The notes beneath the pieces are model-generated. The model ran no database searches, was not told the DNA's origin, and saw only the letters and a list, made by a program, of their open reading frames with translations. A stretch of 64,000 nucleotides of DNA from Bryoerythrophyllum caledonicum (Eukaryota; Streptophyta; Bryopsida; Pottiales; Pottiaceae): contig OZ020516.1 in NCBI GenBank assembly GCA_963971425.1, positions 35,638,199-35,702,198 on the forward strand, written 5' to 3'. Positions 34,849 through 46,184 of the stretch are shown here, one piece after another (within the stretch, counting starts at the first letter, position 1; every line of letters starts with the position of its first letter). The translations under genes were made by a program, and so were the position numbers.

Positions 34849-36471
34849 GGACGGGGGGAGGGGGAGCGAATGTGGTATGCAAACCTTTGGTGGTATTAAA
34901 CATTGGGCTGAACCTGACTGCCTTGTACAATTGTGCTTGTAGTAGGTTCGCCGGGTGATCTCGGCTTGGCTGAACCGAGGTCCACGTCTTGCTTGGAAAG
35001 TTCAGTTCCACCTCTTCGTCCCATCCTTGGTCATGCAGCCATTGTCTGTACACAGAGCTTAGAATGGCGGGGGCCGGAGCTCGATTTTTCTTGTTTGGGC
35101 CGCCTAAGAACTCCGTTATTTCTTGAATGTATGTCGGGCCGAGGCTGAGTTCATCGGATTCCTTCCATGTCTGTCTCGATTTTTCCTCCTCTCTCCATTC
35201 AGGATGTTGTGTTCCCTCATTGGTGGATTGTGCATGTGCTCTTGCCTGTAACATGTCCACGTCGAAATTTTCATTATTTCTTGGGAGACCAGCTTCTTCT
35301 GTTGGAGAAGAGAAGAATCTTGCGATAGTGTGGGCCGCTGCCTCTGCCCTCGTATTGCTTGGAGCCGAGACACGTAGGCCGGAGTTAGCTGAGGAGGCCG
35401 TCGTGTGGTCCTCCAACTGCAAGGCATATGAACCGCCGCCTGCTTGTATGCCCTGAGTTTGGTCGTGTGTTCCTATGTTCATCGCCCCCGCAAAAGTTCC
35501 AATCTTCAGTCTGCTTCCTTTGCCGTTCCTCTTCTTCCCTACCCCCGCGGCCGACATATGCACGTCCAGGCTCCTCCGGAGCTCTCGGACTTGAAGGCTC
35601 TCCATATATCTGGAGATCGTCATGTCTTGGACTTGCCTCGAGTCTGCTGGACCTGTTGTGTCTGAGGCGTTTGTGACTCCCTGAGCCGGCGCCTCTCCTA
35701 ACTGTGGAGGTAGCAGTCTGGGATGTGGAGGCGGCATATGCTCCTGAGTTGGCTGGTGATCAGGTACCTCTGACACCGACTGTGCTTTCTCCGACGATGT
35801 TGGTTCTCTGTTGCTCGTCGATGTGCTTAGCTCGGTACTCAGAGACCGGGCCCTTTGTTGCGCATTTTCTTGATTCCTCTCACGTGTAGTTGGGGACACT
35901 TTGTTTCTTTGGTGTCTCGGGCCCCGTTTGACGTGCGAGTTTTGTAGCGCTCGGCAGTCTCTTATTAGGTGCGATGTGGACAAGCAATGTCTGCATCGTA
36001 TTGGGAGATTGTTGTAGTCCACTGCTAGTGACACCATCTCTCCTAGTATTAGATTCATGACGTTGATGTTCATGACGAAAGGTTTGGTCGTGTCAATGTT
36101 GACACAGAACTTCTGATCTGCAGAGTGTCGATTGCCTCTGTGTTTGCCCACTACCCGTCCGATGCACCTGGCAATGTCATGGATGTTATTGCGTATCTTG
36201 TCTCGGACTGCCTTGAGGGTGATCCATACCGGCATCTGTGCTTTGACCGGAGCGTTGGGATCAAAATCGGCCACCCATGGTTGCAATATACATGTATCCA
36301 ATTGCGAGGTGTGGGGGGTCAGCATGAGTAACTGTTGGGTAGCACAGACGTCTTTGGTGACGATCTGGAAGAAACCGTTGCCTAGGTTGCGTCCATGTGA
36401 GCTCTCTGCTTGGGCGTCTCTTGAAAGAGTCTCTACCCACGCTGGGAGGAGGGCAAGAAATTGATGGGATC
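34805..36471 (-). CDS. LINE ORF1 (nucleic-acid-binding, zinc knuckle)
   Basis: The frame is open from just after a stop at about 36472 to 34805. The first in-frame ATG giving a long product is at 36325 (506 aa), but the conserved DUF4283-like region ('GNGFFQIVTKDV') starts upstream of it, near 36385, so the true start is upstream or has been lost. A CX2CX4HX4C knuckle is present (CRHCLSTSHLIRDC, about 35930-35971). The C-terminal 300 residues are Ser/Thr/Gln/Pro-rich. This is the RNA-binding partner of ORF2 in L1-type elements. ORF1 and ORF2 overlap slightly near 34805-34848. Confidence 0.75.
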
Positions 36472-36954
36472 AACAGCTCCGCCATGTGTGGATAATGATG
36501 CAGTCTGCACCTCGCACTCTTGCCTTTAACGTATGTCGACGATGTACTCCCAGCTTCGGCGTTCCAAACCGTTGATGGGAGATGTGTAGTTCTTCGCTAG
36601 CTTGAACGGCAGTTCTCCGCATTTGCAGTAGCTGGTGTCTACACCGGGAGATCTAGGGTGTTTACGTGCACTCTAGATGTGAGTGTACCAGATGTGTATG
36701 TACCGAAATCAATTTGACCTAACCCTAATTTCCTATTAGTGACGCCTTACAGACGGAACCCTATGTGACCCTAACTAACTCCACTCTTTGTGTGGTGATT
36801 CGTTCGCTGCCGTGAGCATGTGAATCCCGGCGCACGTTGAGTAGATCCTGCTGTGATGGTTACCTACATGGACATTGGTGTATGCAGTTGCTGAATCGCA
36901 ACTGCCCTAGGTTACGCATCGCAGTCGGGACAGGTAGAAATTCCATCATATGCT

Positions 36955-37336
36955 AGTTTCCACACTATTGTGACAGTAGCAAACATTGTAATTAGCATGC
37001 CTCACACTTCTTTTAGTTTCAAAATTATTGTAAGATTTTGTTATGAGCACAATTCACACTATGTATTACAATAATTCGTGTGTTATTACAGTAATCCTTT
37101 ATTAGGGTTTTGTTCTAGAGTAGAGGCATTTGATTCTATAAATTTTTAGTTTCATGCTCCTTGTTACGGTCAAAGAGTTTCTGTGGTTTAATGTATTCCA
37201 TGCAATCATGCACAAGTTGGCTCCATTTTGTCATATTGCCAAACAACTTTGTAGAATTTGTCAATTTTGTACAACACTGTTATTAAGTGAAATGTCTACA
37301 TCTTTGCCCATAGTCATTTTGAAGAATTTAAGCAAA
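36955..37336. other. Short spacer between LINE and LTR element
   Basis: AT-rich DNA with no recognisable feature. It ends in CCTAG (37337-37341), the left target duplication of the LTR element. Confidence 0.6.
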
Positions 37337-37341
37337 CCTAG

Positions 37342-39116
37342 AGTGAGGGCTCAGAAGCGCCACAATGTTAGTTAGTGATTAGTTAGTGGAAAACTGTCTT
37401 GTTTATTTCAATTAGTAGTTAGATTAGTAGTTAGTAGCGCCTTCTAGTGTGTTATTAGTAAAGGTTAGTTAACTGGACTCCACGTAGCCTTAAATTAGTG
37501 TGGAGGGCAAAATTAGAGTTATTAATAGGAAGTTAGACTTGCGAAAAGCAAAAGAGACATAGAAACCCATTAGTGAATTAGAATTAGTATGTTGTTCTAG
37601 GTAATTCAAGTTAGTAGTTTAGTATTTAATTCAGTTAGTGGAAAAGTTATATTAGAACCTCAATTGTATGGTACTTATGTTATTGTGAAAAGAGAAAAAA
37701 TAGAAGATAAGAAAAAGAAAAAAGAAAAAAACTAGTAGCAAGTAGATTTAACGATTAAAGTAAACTACTTGGTTTCTAATGATCTAGAACTCGGATTTGG
37801 ACTTGTGAATAATCAATCTTGGGATTAAAGTGTGTTTTGAACACATTGGTGGTGTTAGTTTTGCTCAAATCCTATTAGTTTGGTAGATATAGGCATGTTC
37901 AGCCCTAAAATCGAGTTTAGGGCTTTGGTGATCGTGGGCCCTTGATCTTGATTAGGGATTGTTAGATTCAAGGGTAGGGATGTGGCCGCCACCCTTGGGC
38001 CTCCTCCCACTTGGATAAGAGGCGTGGGTGGCCACTCTCCCTCTCTCTTTTTTTGCCTTGGGCGAAGCTATGCCAAAACTTCTTCTATTTTCCCTCTTAT
38101 TTTTTAGGCTGCGGTTAATCTTGTTTAGCTAAATGGATACTTAGAGTTAGGACTTGATATTTTAGCAGTAGTTAGATCTTATTGTTAGCTTTCGAGAGGT
38201 ACTAAGCACGCTCCATTTGGAGCAGTGACAAAGGAGTTATAGGATAATTTGTAGAAAGAGGTCTGCTGCCTTGGCAGAATTAGAGCATCAACTTTGGAGG
38301 GCCATTGCCGGCGGACCACGACGACTTTGGAGTCTATTTTTTCAGGAAATGTAGCCCTTGAAGTTGGCTCTTTGTGGACATCCAGCACGCTCAAATCCGA
38401 GCACAGAGGACTGAGTTACAGCGGTTTTGGTGTCCGGGGTGCTGCTGCTAGCTTGATTCGGTTCACCAACTTTGACGGACCTCTGCGAGCGAACGACAAC
38501 GATTCTGGAGCTGAAAATTGGCACGCTTGTAGATCTTCAAGTCAGGATTCTAGGGACTCTAAGCTCGCTTACATCCGATCAGCGACGACAAAGTTATAGG
38601 GATTCTAGCGACAAGGGGTGTGCTGCCTTGATCGGAGCACGTTTTTTCATGCATTTTTATTCTCCTTGAATGTTCATCGTGTATTTTTGACTTCTTACTT
38701 CTACCCTTGAGTTTCATTGTTTATTTATTTACTTCCATATCAAGTTACTTATACTTTACCTTGTATGGTTAAAGTCTTTAACCTTAACCTCATCTAATGA
38801 AATTCATCCATTAGGTTTTAGGGATCATCCATTAGGTTTTAGGGTTTCATCCATTAGGTTTTAGGGATCATCCATTAGGTTTTAGGGTTTCATCCATTAG
38901 GTTTTAGGGATCATCCATTAGGTTTTAGGGTTTCATCCATTAGGTTTTAGGGATCATCCATTAGGTTTTAGGGTTTCATCCATTAGGTTTTAGGGTTTCA
39001 TCCATTAGGTGTTAGGATTTCATCCATTAGGTTTTAGGGTTCCATCCATTAGGTTTAGGGTTTCATCCATGCAATTTAGGTTGGATGAAATTAGATAGGG
39101 TTAATTTTGGTTCACA
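37342..39116 (+). repeat. Left LTR
   Basis: It matches 47011-48785 over its whole 1775 bp by eye and ends TTCACA. It holds a purine-rich stretch (about 37690-37730) and a minisatellite near its 3' end. Short open frames inside it occur in both LTRs and are not genes. Confidence 0.9.
38803..39070 (+). repeat. Telomere-like minisatellite in the left LTR
   Basis: About twelve units of 19-22 bp, consensus CATCCATTAGGTTTTAGGG plus AT or TTT, alternate between a GGGATC and a GGGTTTC form. Each unit contains TTTAGGG or a near variant, the plant telomere heptamer. The same array recurs at 48472-48739 in the right LTR. Confidence 0.85.
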
Positions 39117-39119
39117 TAA

Positions 39120-39139
39120 TGGTGCGTCTGCCGGGAGTG
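39120..39139 (+). other. Primer-binding site of the LTR element
   Basis: TGGTGCGTCTGCCGGGAGTG lies just inside the left LTR. It complements a tRNA 3' end in CAGACGCACCA. From memory this fits a plant tRNA-Gly acceptor stem, but I could not check. Confidence 0.6.
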
Positions 39140-39751
39140 TAACTCTATAGGCTTTAGGATTGCTTGGAAGGTGATTTGTCTATCTTGTAGAACATTGACG
39201 TGTGGCTCACATATAGGTGACGTACAGGTGCATGTTGGGGTCGTGTTGGAAGGAGCACTGCCCAGGTTTTATTCCTAACTAACTTTTGTTAGAATAGAAA
39301 CCCTTGTGATCGAATAGGCCGGTGGTATACTAACTGCGCAGGAAGCTGGATTGCGGAAGGTACATCTTAACCTTGAATGGATATATGTGAACAATTTAGG
39401 TCAGTCTGATAGGTTGCTTGTAGTAGGTAATGCCAAGAGTGGGCTGAACTGAGAACAAGGAGTCCTGGCCGCCGAGGCAGGGCGTAGTGTCTCGCCCATT
39501 ACTTGGTCAGCCCTACACAACGTGACAGTCTCGTATGCCCAATCCAGATGAGACCTTTGGGGTTTGCCAAGCCGGAGCTTGTCATCAAGGTGTAGTCTGG
39601 ATTGGGTGGCTTGCGTTCCCTACCTGTTTGAGGGTAGGCTAAGGTCTTAGTTGTCAAAAAACAAAATAAAAATAAAATATAATTAAGAAAAAATAATTAA
39701 AAGTTAAAAGGAAGTGTAGTTAAAAAGTGCACGTGGATGTGAGGCCGTTAG

Positions 39752-41467
39752 ATGCAACCGCGCACCCGATCCTCTATCCCCAACCTTCTACCTGGATTAG
39801 ACCATAGATCCCGGAGGGACCGTGGAGGGACTGACCAAGACCGGAGGACTTCTGAGGATAGAGTGGGGCTAGACGAACAAGGAAGTGGTGTTGAACAGGA
39901 AGCCAGCGTATCTGCAACATCCCGAAAACCTGTAGGAAGAGATTTTATAGAGGAGGTAGACGTGGAGGCGTTGGACGTCATCGACCCTGGTACTCGAGGT
40001 AGTGTCCCAATTATAGAGTTAGTGGTGGATCAAGGACAAGAAGCGATGAGCACAGGTAGTGGAGGGGACCAAGGCCCAGTGGCTAGGCTTATAAACCCTT
40101 TGGTGCAACCCAGGGGTTTACCCATAGTGTTTCCTGCAGGGTTGGCTTCACAATCGGTTCCACCTAACCTCCCCGTGTTCACAGGTTCAAGGGATGAAGA
40201 CCCTTCATCACACGTGGAGAGGTTCATCGAGATTCTCACGACCTCCTTGGTTTCAGAGCCTGGCTATTATTTGGTATGGTTTCCCAATACTTTGAGAGGT
40301 AGTGCCTATGCATGGTACCGCAACCATGCAGCCAATACCTTTGCGGATTGGAATGCACTTCAGGCGGCATTTTTGGAAGAGTTTCGGCCAGAGGTGGGCC
40401 AGAGTGCAGCCTTGACTGCCTTGTCATCAATTAGACAGGGCATGGATGAGGACATCACATCCTACATCCGTAGGTTTGAGTGGGTGGTGACCCGATTTGT
40501 GGGTACATTGTTAGACAATGATACTCTTAAACACTTCTTCTTGCAAGGATTTACTGATGAGAAGGTCATCAGAGAGATCTTAAACTCTCAGCCAGCAAGT
40601 TTAACGGCTGCTAAGGAAGCGGCTAGGCGCGTGGAACAAGTTAACAAGGAGCAAGAGCGGTTGTGGAGGCGTGAAGGGGAGAAGATTCCGAGTTTCATTC
40701 CTATTTATGCTCAGAATCCTGCACCACCTCATCCACCAGCTCGTGGAGGAATTCCTATATCTGTGAGATATGGGTCAAACCCGGAACAGCCTAGACTAGT
40801 GGCACCACCCGTGGTGACACCAGTGCAGATTCAGACACCCATACTGGCTCTTCCAGAGCGGAACTGGACAGAAGAAATAAAGAAGGAGATCGAGGACACC
40901 CAACGCGGGTTCCATGATCGTATGGTTCAACAGATGAACCAGATGACTGAACAGATGGCTGCATTGATGAAAAACCACAATCCTAACCCAATTCCTCCAG
41001 CCATTGAGTCAGGGAAGCATCCATCCACTTTGTGGTGTACAAGGTGTGGCCAGGCCGGGCACACCTCACAGTTCTGCCAAGCTCATCACGTGCATTACGC
41101 ACCACCTCCTCCGCCTCAATTGTATGTGCCACCTCACAAGAGTCAAGGTTACCAAAGTGGCAGCCAAGGTTACAACAGCCACGGTAGGGCTAGGAACGAG
41201 GTCCATTCCTTTTGTGGCAAGAAACACCCCCCCGGGAGTGTTGGATTGAGAACCATGTCGTGTGTGGGAACTGTGGAGGCAACCACCCCACGCATGTGTG
41301 TAGAAGACCTGACAAGGTTATTGTGCTACCACATCCACCTGGTAACTATCCACAACAGGCTGTGGATCAACAACGGGGAGCTAGGCAGCCTCCACATCCA
41401 AATGATGTTAGGCCTCCAAACCTATACTACGATTACAATGCCAATAAGCAAACCCAGCAAGCTCTAG
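39752..41467 (+). CDS. gag of the Ty3/gypsy element
   Basis: A 571-residue open frame starts after a 635-bp leader. The central region resembles the Ty3/gypsy gag domain ('RDEDPSSHVERF', 'AYAWYRNHAANTFADW', 'FLQGFTDEKV'), and a CCHC zinc knuckle (CTRCGQAGHTSQFC) lies near residue 430. It overlaps the pol frame by about 256 bp in a -1 relation, an arrangement compatible with the frameshift expression used by some members of the family. Confidence 0.85.
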   Translation: MQPRTRSSIPNLLPGLDHRSRRDRGGTDQDRRTSEDRVGLDEQGSGVEQEASVSATSRKPVGRDFIEEVDVEALDVIDPGTRGSVPIIELVVDQGQEAMSTGSGGDQGPVARLINPLVQPRGLPIVFPAGLASQSVPPNLPVFTGSRDEDPSSHVERFIEILTTSLVSEPGYYLVWFPNTLRGSAYAWYRNHAANTFADWNALQAAFLEEFRPEVGQSAALTALSSIRQGMDEDITSYIRRFEWVVTRFVGTLLDNDTLKHFFLQGFTDEKVIREILNSQPASLTAAKEAARRVEQVNKEQERLWRREGEKIPSFIPIYAQNPAPPHPPARGGIPISVRYGSNPEQPRLVAPPVVTPVQIQTPILALPERNWTEEIKKEIEDTQRGFHDRMVQQMNQMTEQMAALMKNHNPNPIPPAIESGKHPSTLWCTRCGQAGHTSQFCQAHHVHYAPPPPPQLYVPPHKSQGYQSGSQGYNSHGRARNEVHSFCGKKHPPGSVGLRTMSCVGTVEATTPRMCVEDLTRLLCYHIHLVTIHNRLWINNGELGSLHIQMMLGLQTYTTITMPISKPSKL

Positions 41468-44400
41468 GTGGTTTGCAAACCAAGGCCCAATTTATTCCAC
41501 TGAATCAGAACCAAGGTGGCAACCAACACTCACAAGATGTGAGATACGTGAGTCAGACCACCGAAGAAGGATATGGACCGCCACCCCTTACAACTTCTGT
41601 GGTCATTGAAAATCTGACGCCAGAGTCCAATTTCATTACCCATTCTACTTCGAAGGGTGGTAGTTCTATGGTGGTTCCATCTTTGGCTATCATGACAAGG
41701 TCTATGGGGCCTATACCGGAGGTCATAGAAGAGGAGGAGGATTCTTCCACCACTAATAGTCCTCCTAGATACTCCGAGATAAAGGAGGTAGCACGGAAAG
41801 CCGCCAAGGCAATCCAAGTCAAGGAGGGAGTTCCTTTGAATTTCCATCCCTTGCTAAAAGATTACCCCTTTCCAATACCAAGTCATAAACAAGATGAAGA
41901 AGCGGATGATTGGGAAGGACCCCGAGTACCCGATTCAGAGAGGTTGCCACCTCGAGGACCCAAAAAGGTGTCATCACGCCATTCCTATGATTTGTGGGAG
42001 GACTTGAGTCGAATGAAGGCGGATATTACCATAGCCCAATTGTTGGAGTTGTCACCGGAGATCCGGAAGCTGCTCAAGACTAAGCTACCCTCTAGACCTC
42101 GAAGGAAATCCAAGGTCAAGGTGGCAGCTAGGGCTCATGCACTTAACAAGGTAGCAGAGGTCAAAGCTGTGGAGGTAGAGGCAATCATTGTGGACAAGGT
42201 GTTACCACACACACTAGTGGACGGCGGTAGTAGCTTGAATATCATGCCCTTGCAAACCATGGAGAAGCTTGGGCTAAGCTTTACGGGACCATCTCCCATT
42301 GTGATTAGCATGGCTAATCAAAGTCCTGCAAGGCCTGTAGGCCAAATCAAGGATTGTCAAGTGATGGTAGGGGGTGAAGTGTACACCTTAACAATTCACG
42401 TCATCCAGACTCACTCTTTGAAAGAGTCCTTCCCCTTGCTCTTGGGGCGACCTTGGTTGAGAGCGGCAGAGGCGGTAGTTAATTGGGGTGGGGACAAGCC
42501 TCACATATCCTTTGGTCCAACTCACAACAGAACCAAAGTAAAGATTAGAGCTTCTCAAACTCAGTTTACTATTGGATCTAGTGACTCATCGGACAATGAT
42601 GTCTCTGAGGTCCCTCAAGACCTTCATCAACTTGAGTCCAAGCAGCAGCTACCTAACCCAAGGACAACATTGGGTGGACAACCCCTTGCATGTTGTTCAG
42701 GTCCTAGTTTCTATCATTGGCAAGGAGATGAAGAGTTTGCAGAATGGTTAGAGAAATACCCTGACACAGAATCAGAGGTAGTGGAAACAGTGAATTGGAT
42801 TGAGGGGGTAGCCATGTTCAGTGAAGTAGAGATAAACCACAAGGATGTGATTATATCAGAAGAATCCTATACCATGAATATGGATGGGACGATCGAGGAG
42901 GATATTGAGATCCTCAACGATGAAGAACAGTTGAGGCCTCCCCTCCACTTCAAGAAGACTTCTTCAGGCATGATAGTGGGTGGAGGAGTCATTGGTTATC
43001 CACCCATCCCCGAGGACTGGTATAGAGGCCCTGCAGAACAGCCCCACGTGCTTCAATCTGATTGGAAATACCTTGATGTGTCTCGCAATGGAGAAGAGAC
43101 TCGGAACATCAAGGTTGGAGTCAATCTAAGCAACAAGGAGGTTTCCATGTACAAGGAACTGGTGATGGAGTATAGAGATATCTTTGCTTGGTCATACAAA
43201 GATCTCAAGGGTATACCTCCAGAAATAGCTCAACACCGAATTCCTTTAATCCCCGGAGCCATCCCTGTACGTCAGAAGGAGCGTCGAATGAACCCCCAGT
43301 TGCAGTTGGTAGTCAAGGCTGAACTGGAGAAACTGCTCCAAGCTGGATTTATTATACCTGTGGAGATTACAGATTGGGTTTCACCCATGGTTTTGGTAAA
43401 GAAGAAGAATGGTAAATTGAGGGTATGCATTGATTACCGGAAGCTAAACAAAAGCACTCAGAAGGATCACTTCCCTCTTCCATTCATCAATAGTATCTTG
43501 GATGAAGTTGCTGGCCATGAGATGTACACCTTCATGGATGGCTACTCGGGATACAACCAGGTGTCTATTGCACCTGAAGATAGATACAAGACAGCCTTCA
43601 CCACCCCTTGGGGTACCTTCATCTTCTTGGTGATGCCATTTGGGCTTTGTAACGCCCCATCAGCCTTTCAGAGGGCCATGACTTATGCTTTCTCAGACTT
43701 GCTTCACAAGTCTATGACAGTATTCATAGATGATTTCAGCACTCAATCTCATGCTGAATCTCACTTGGAGTGCGTGAGAGAAGCCTTCGAACGGTGTAAG
43801 AAGGCCGGAATAGCTCTCAATCCGGAGAAATTATTCTTAGCAGTTCTCAAGGGCATCACCTTGGGGTATGTAGTTTCCAAGGATGGCAGAGAGCCTGACC
43901 CGGAGAAGGTAGCGGTTATCACAAACTTAGCTGCACCTGTGAATTTGAAGGGAGTGGAAAGGTTGTTAAACCATATCGGCTGGTATAGGGAGCTGATCCC
44001 AGATTACGCTACACGCACAATCCCCATCACACGGCTTCAAAGGAAGTTAGTGAAGTTTGAATGGACAGAGGAGTGTGAGACAGCACTTCAGTGGCTCAAA
44101 AATGCCTTGAGCTCTTACCCGGTTTTGAGGCCTCCCAATTGGAATATGCCCTTCCATGTCTATTGTGACGCTTCTGCAGTGGCAGTGGGTAGTGCTTTAT
44201 GCCAACCAAATGGAGATACTAAGAAGGATCTTCCCATAGCTTTTGCTAGCAAGCAATTGAACGCTGCGGAGAAAAACTACACCACCACGGAGCGTGAGTG
44301 CTTGGCTATGGTGTTTTCTGTGAAGAAATTCCGCCATTACCTCCTTCTAAATCCGGTGGTTTTCTTTGTGGACCATATGGCAATCAAGTATCTAGTAAAC

Positions 44401-45843
44401 AAGACAGATTTGAGTGGTAGGATTGCTCGTTGGGTTCTTCTTTTGGAGGAGTTTGACTACAAGGTGGAGTACAAGCCTGGCAAGATCCATAATCAAGCAG
44501 ACCACTTGTCCAGGTTAAATGAGACTGTGGGTTCAACTCCAATTGAGGATGGATTGGTAGATGAAGAGCTGTTCATTGTCACCTCTAGACCCAAGTGGTA
44601 TGACCACATTGCCCAGTTCTTAGCCACTCAACAACTGCCTGAAGAGCTGTCACATCATGAGCGTCGCAAGGTGAGGGTGAATAGCCGTCACTTTGCCATT
44701 GTGGGCCACCGGTTGTATCGTCGAGGAGTCGACGGTTTATTGCGACGTTGTGTGATTGAAAAGGAAGTGCCCAAGATCTTAGCAGCATGCCATGACAGCG
44801 CATGCGGGGGACACTTTGCTGGGAGATTGACCGCACAGAAAGCCTTGAGGGCGGGATACTTTTGGCCCACGATGTTTCAAGATGCCCATGATTATGCCAA
44901 GTGTTGTGACGCTTGTCAGAGGTATGCAAAGAACGATTTGCACATGGCGATGCCGTTACATATCTCCTTGCCACTTGCCCCATTTGAAAAGTGGGGCATT
45001 GACTACATTGGAGAAGTTCATCCCAATTCTTCTCGTGGGATGAAGCACATCATTGTGGCCACAGAGTACCTCACCAAATGGGCTGAGGCTAAGGCTGTAA
45101 AGGCTAATGACGCGGTTCATGCAGCCAATTTTCTGTTTGAGAATGTGATCACAAGGTTTGGGTGCCCCAAAACCCTCATTAGTGATCGTGGCACTCATTT
45201 CCTAAACTCCGTGATTGAGTCAATGACCGAGAGGTTTGATATCAACCACCGAATGACTACACCATATCACCCCCAAACCAATGGTAATACAGAGAGGGTG
45301 AATCAGACTTTGGTGAATATTTTGAGGAAGACGGTCCACGATTCAAAGAGGGATTGGGACACCAAACTCTCTGCTGCCTTGTGGGCATATCGGACCACCT
45401 ACAAGGTGACCACAAAAGCCACTCCATTTTCCTTGGTTTATGGGGTGGAGTCAATTCTTCCTATTGAGTTTGAGGTTCAATCTCTTCGGGTAGCTATTGA
45501 TGAAAGGATGACGATGGCGCCATCTTTGATTGAGAGATTGGAGATGCTAGAGAGCCTGGATGAGTCTCGCAGGGCAAGTGCTCAACACATAGAAACTATC
45601 CAGCGTAGGAGGAAGTTGGCCTTTGATAAAAGGCACAAAACACGCATCCTCTTACCGGGTATGTTGGTAATGTTACAAGATGCCAGGAAACTTGATTTCC
45701 CTGGTAAGTTTGATGCAGTCTGGATGGGTCCTTATTTGGTGGTGGAGGCTTATCCAAACAACTCCGTTCAGCTACAAACATTGAACGGAGAAGTATTTCC
45801 GACGAGGACTTCTGGTAATCGATGCAAGGAATACAAGGTGTGA
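41212..45843 (+). CDS. pol of the Ty3/gypsy element (PR-RT-RH-IN)
   Basis: A 1543-residue open frame. Order: a second Cys-rich knuckle near the start, aspartic protease (DGGSSLNIM, about residue 340), reverse transcriptase (KLRVCIDYRKLN about 735; VFIDD about 840), RNase H (VYCDASAVAVGSAL about 980), and integrase with an HHCC zinc region and catalytic core (about 1190-1420). It ends soon after the integrase C-terminal 'GPYLV' region, without a chromodomain. Confidence 0.9.
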   Translation: MWQETPPRECWIENHVVCGNCGGNHPTHVCRRPDKVIVLPHPPGNYPQQAVDQQRGARQPPHPNDVRPPNLYYDYNANKQTQQALGGLQTKAQFIPLNQNQGGNQHSQDVRYVSQTTEEGYGPPPLTTSVVIENLTPESNFITHSTSKGGSSMVVPSLAIMTRSMGPIPEVIEEEEDSSTTNSPPRYSEIKEVARKAAKAIQVKEGVPLNFHPLLKDYPFPIPSHKQDEEADDWEGPRVPDSERLPPRGPKKVSSRHSYDLWEDLSRMKADITIAQLLELSPEIRKLLKTKLPSRPRRKSKVKVAARAHALNKVAEVKAVEVEAIIVDKVLPHTLVDGGSSLNIMPLQTMEKLGLSFTGPSPIVISMANQSPARPVGQIKDCQVMVGGEVYTLTIHVIQTHSLKESFPLLLGRPWLRAAEAVVNWGGDKPHISFGPTHNRTKVKIRASQTQFTIGSSDSSDNDVSEVPQDLHQLESKQQLPNPRTTLGGQPLACCSGPSFYHWQGDEEFAEWLEKYPDTESEVVETVNWIEGVAMFSEVEINHKDVIISEESYTMNMDGTIEEDIEILNDEEQLRPPLHFKKTSSGMIVGGGVIGYPPIPEDWYRGPAEQPHVLQSDWKYLDVSRNGEETRNIKVGVNLSNKEVSMYKELVMEYRDIFAWSYKDLKGIPPEIAQHRIPLIPGAIPVRQKERRMNPQLQLVVKAELEKLLQAGFIIPVEITDWVSPMVLVKKKNGKLRVCIDYRKLNKSTQKDHFPLPFINSILDEVAGHEMYTFMDGYSGYNQVSIAPEDRYKTAFTTPWGTFIFLVMPFGLCNAPSAFQRAMTYAFSDLLHKSMTVFIDDFSTQSHAESHLECVREAFERCKKAGIALNPEKLFLAVLKGITLGYVVSKDGREPDPEKVAVITNLAAPVNLKGVERLLNHIGWYRELIPDYATRTIPITRLQRKLVKFEWTEECETALQWLKNALSSYPVLRPPNWNMPFHVYCDASAVAVGSALCQPNGDTKKDLPIAFASKQLNAAEKNYTTTERECLAMVFSVKKFRHYLLLNPVVFFVDHMAIKYLVNKTDLSGRIARWVLLLEEFDYKVEYKPGKIHNQADHLSRLNETVGSTPIEDGLVDEELFIVTSRPKWYDHIAQFLATQQLPEELSHHERRKVRVNSRHFAIVGHRLYRRGVDGLLRRCVIEKEVPKILAACHDSACGGHFAGRLTAQKALRAGYFWPTMFQDAHDYAKCCDACQRYAKNDLHMAMPLHISLPLAPFEKWGIDYIGEVHPNSSRGMKHIIVATEYLTKWAEAKAVKANDAVHAANFLFENVITRFGCPKTLISDRGTHFLNSVIESMTERFDINHRMTTPYHPQTNGNTERVNQTLVNILRKTVHDSKRDWDTKLSAALWAYRTTYKVTTKATPFSLVYGVESILPIEFEVQSLRVAIDERMTMAPSLIERLEMLESLDESRRASAQHIETIQRRRKLAFDKRHKTRILLPGMLVMLQDARKLDFPGKFDAVWMGPYLVVEAYPNNSVQLQTLNGEVFPTRTSGNRCKEYKV

Positions 45844-46184
45844 TGATGTAGAAGTCTAATCTAGGAGTTTCCGCGTTCTAGAAGGTCAGTTAAAGTCTAC
45901 CTACCTTGGCATCATACATTATTAGTTGAGCCAATTATAGGATGCCAATCCTAGCTCAACCATGTCCATCCACGATGGCCTTATCTTTTAGGATAAATAT
46001 CCACGACTGGTGTCAGGGAAAAATCACAATGGCACTGTGGTTGTAAATTTAGAAGTATAAACTTAGTATAAGTTGGTGCAAGAGCGATGGCTTCTCATCC
46101 TTACCACTTCCTCCACACCTCTCATCTTATCCTCTCTTATTTTCTCTCTACTCATTCTTAGTTCTAAGCGTAGCTTCTGTCGAT

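Larger units (their letters stand above)
30158..36944 (-). mobile_element. L1-type non-LTR retrotransposon (LINE), near full length
   Basis: The minus-strand element runs from a 5' end at 36944 to a short A tail (T-run at 30161-30170 on the plus strand). ATCATATGCT occurs at 30148-30157 and 36945-36954, a plausible 10-bp target-site duplication. Order: about 460 bp of 5' leader, ORF1 with a zinc knuckle, then ORF2 with AP endonuclease, reverse transcriptase and a C-terminal zf-RVT-like region. ORF2 is broken into several phases, so this copy is not autonomous. It lies about 350 bp downstream of the kinase pseudogene and about 390 bp from the LTR element. Confidence 0.85.

Noticed and set aside
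37963-38669. Open frames of about 100 aa in the left LTR (repeated at 47854-48338)
   Set aside because: They lie wholly in LTR sequence, appear in both LTRs and match nothing recognisable.
38803-39070. Interstitial telomere remnant
   Set aside because: The units are 19-22 bp with TTTAGGG embedded, not pure heptamer arrays, and both copies belong to LTRs.
38803-39070. CRISPR-like array
   Set aside because: Tandem units without unique spacers, in a plant retrotransposon.
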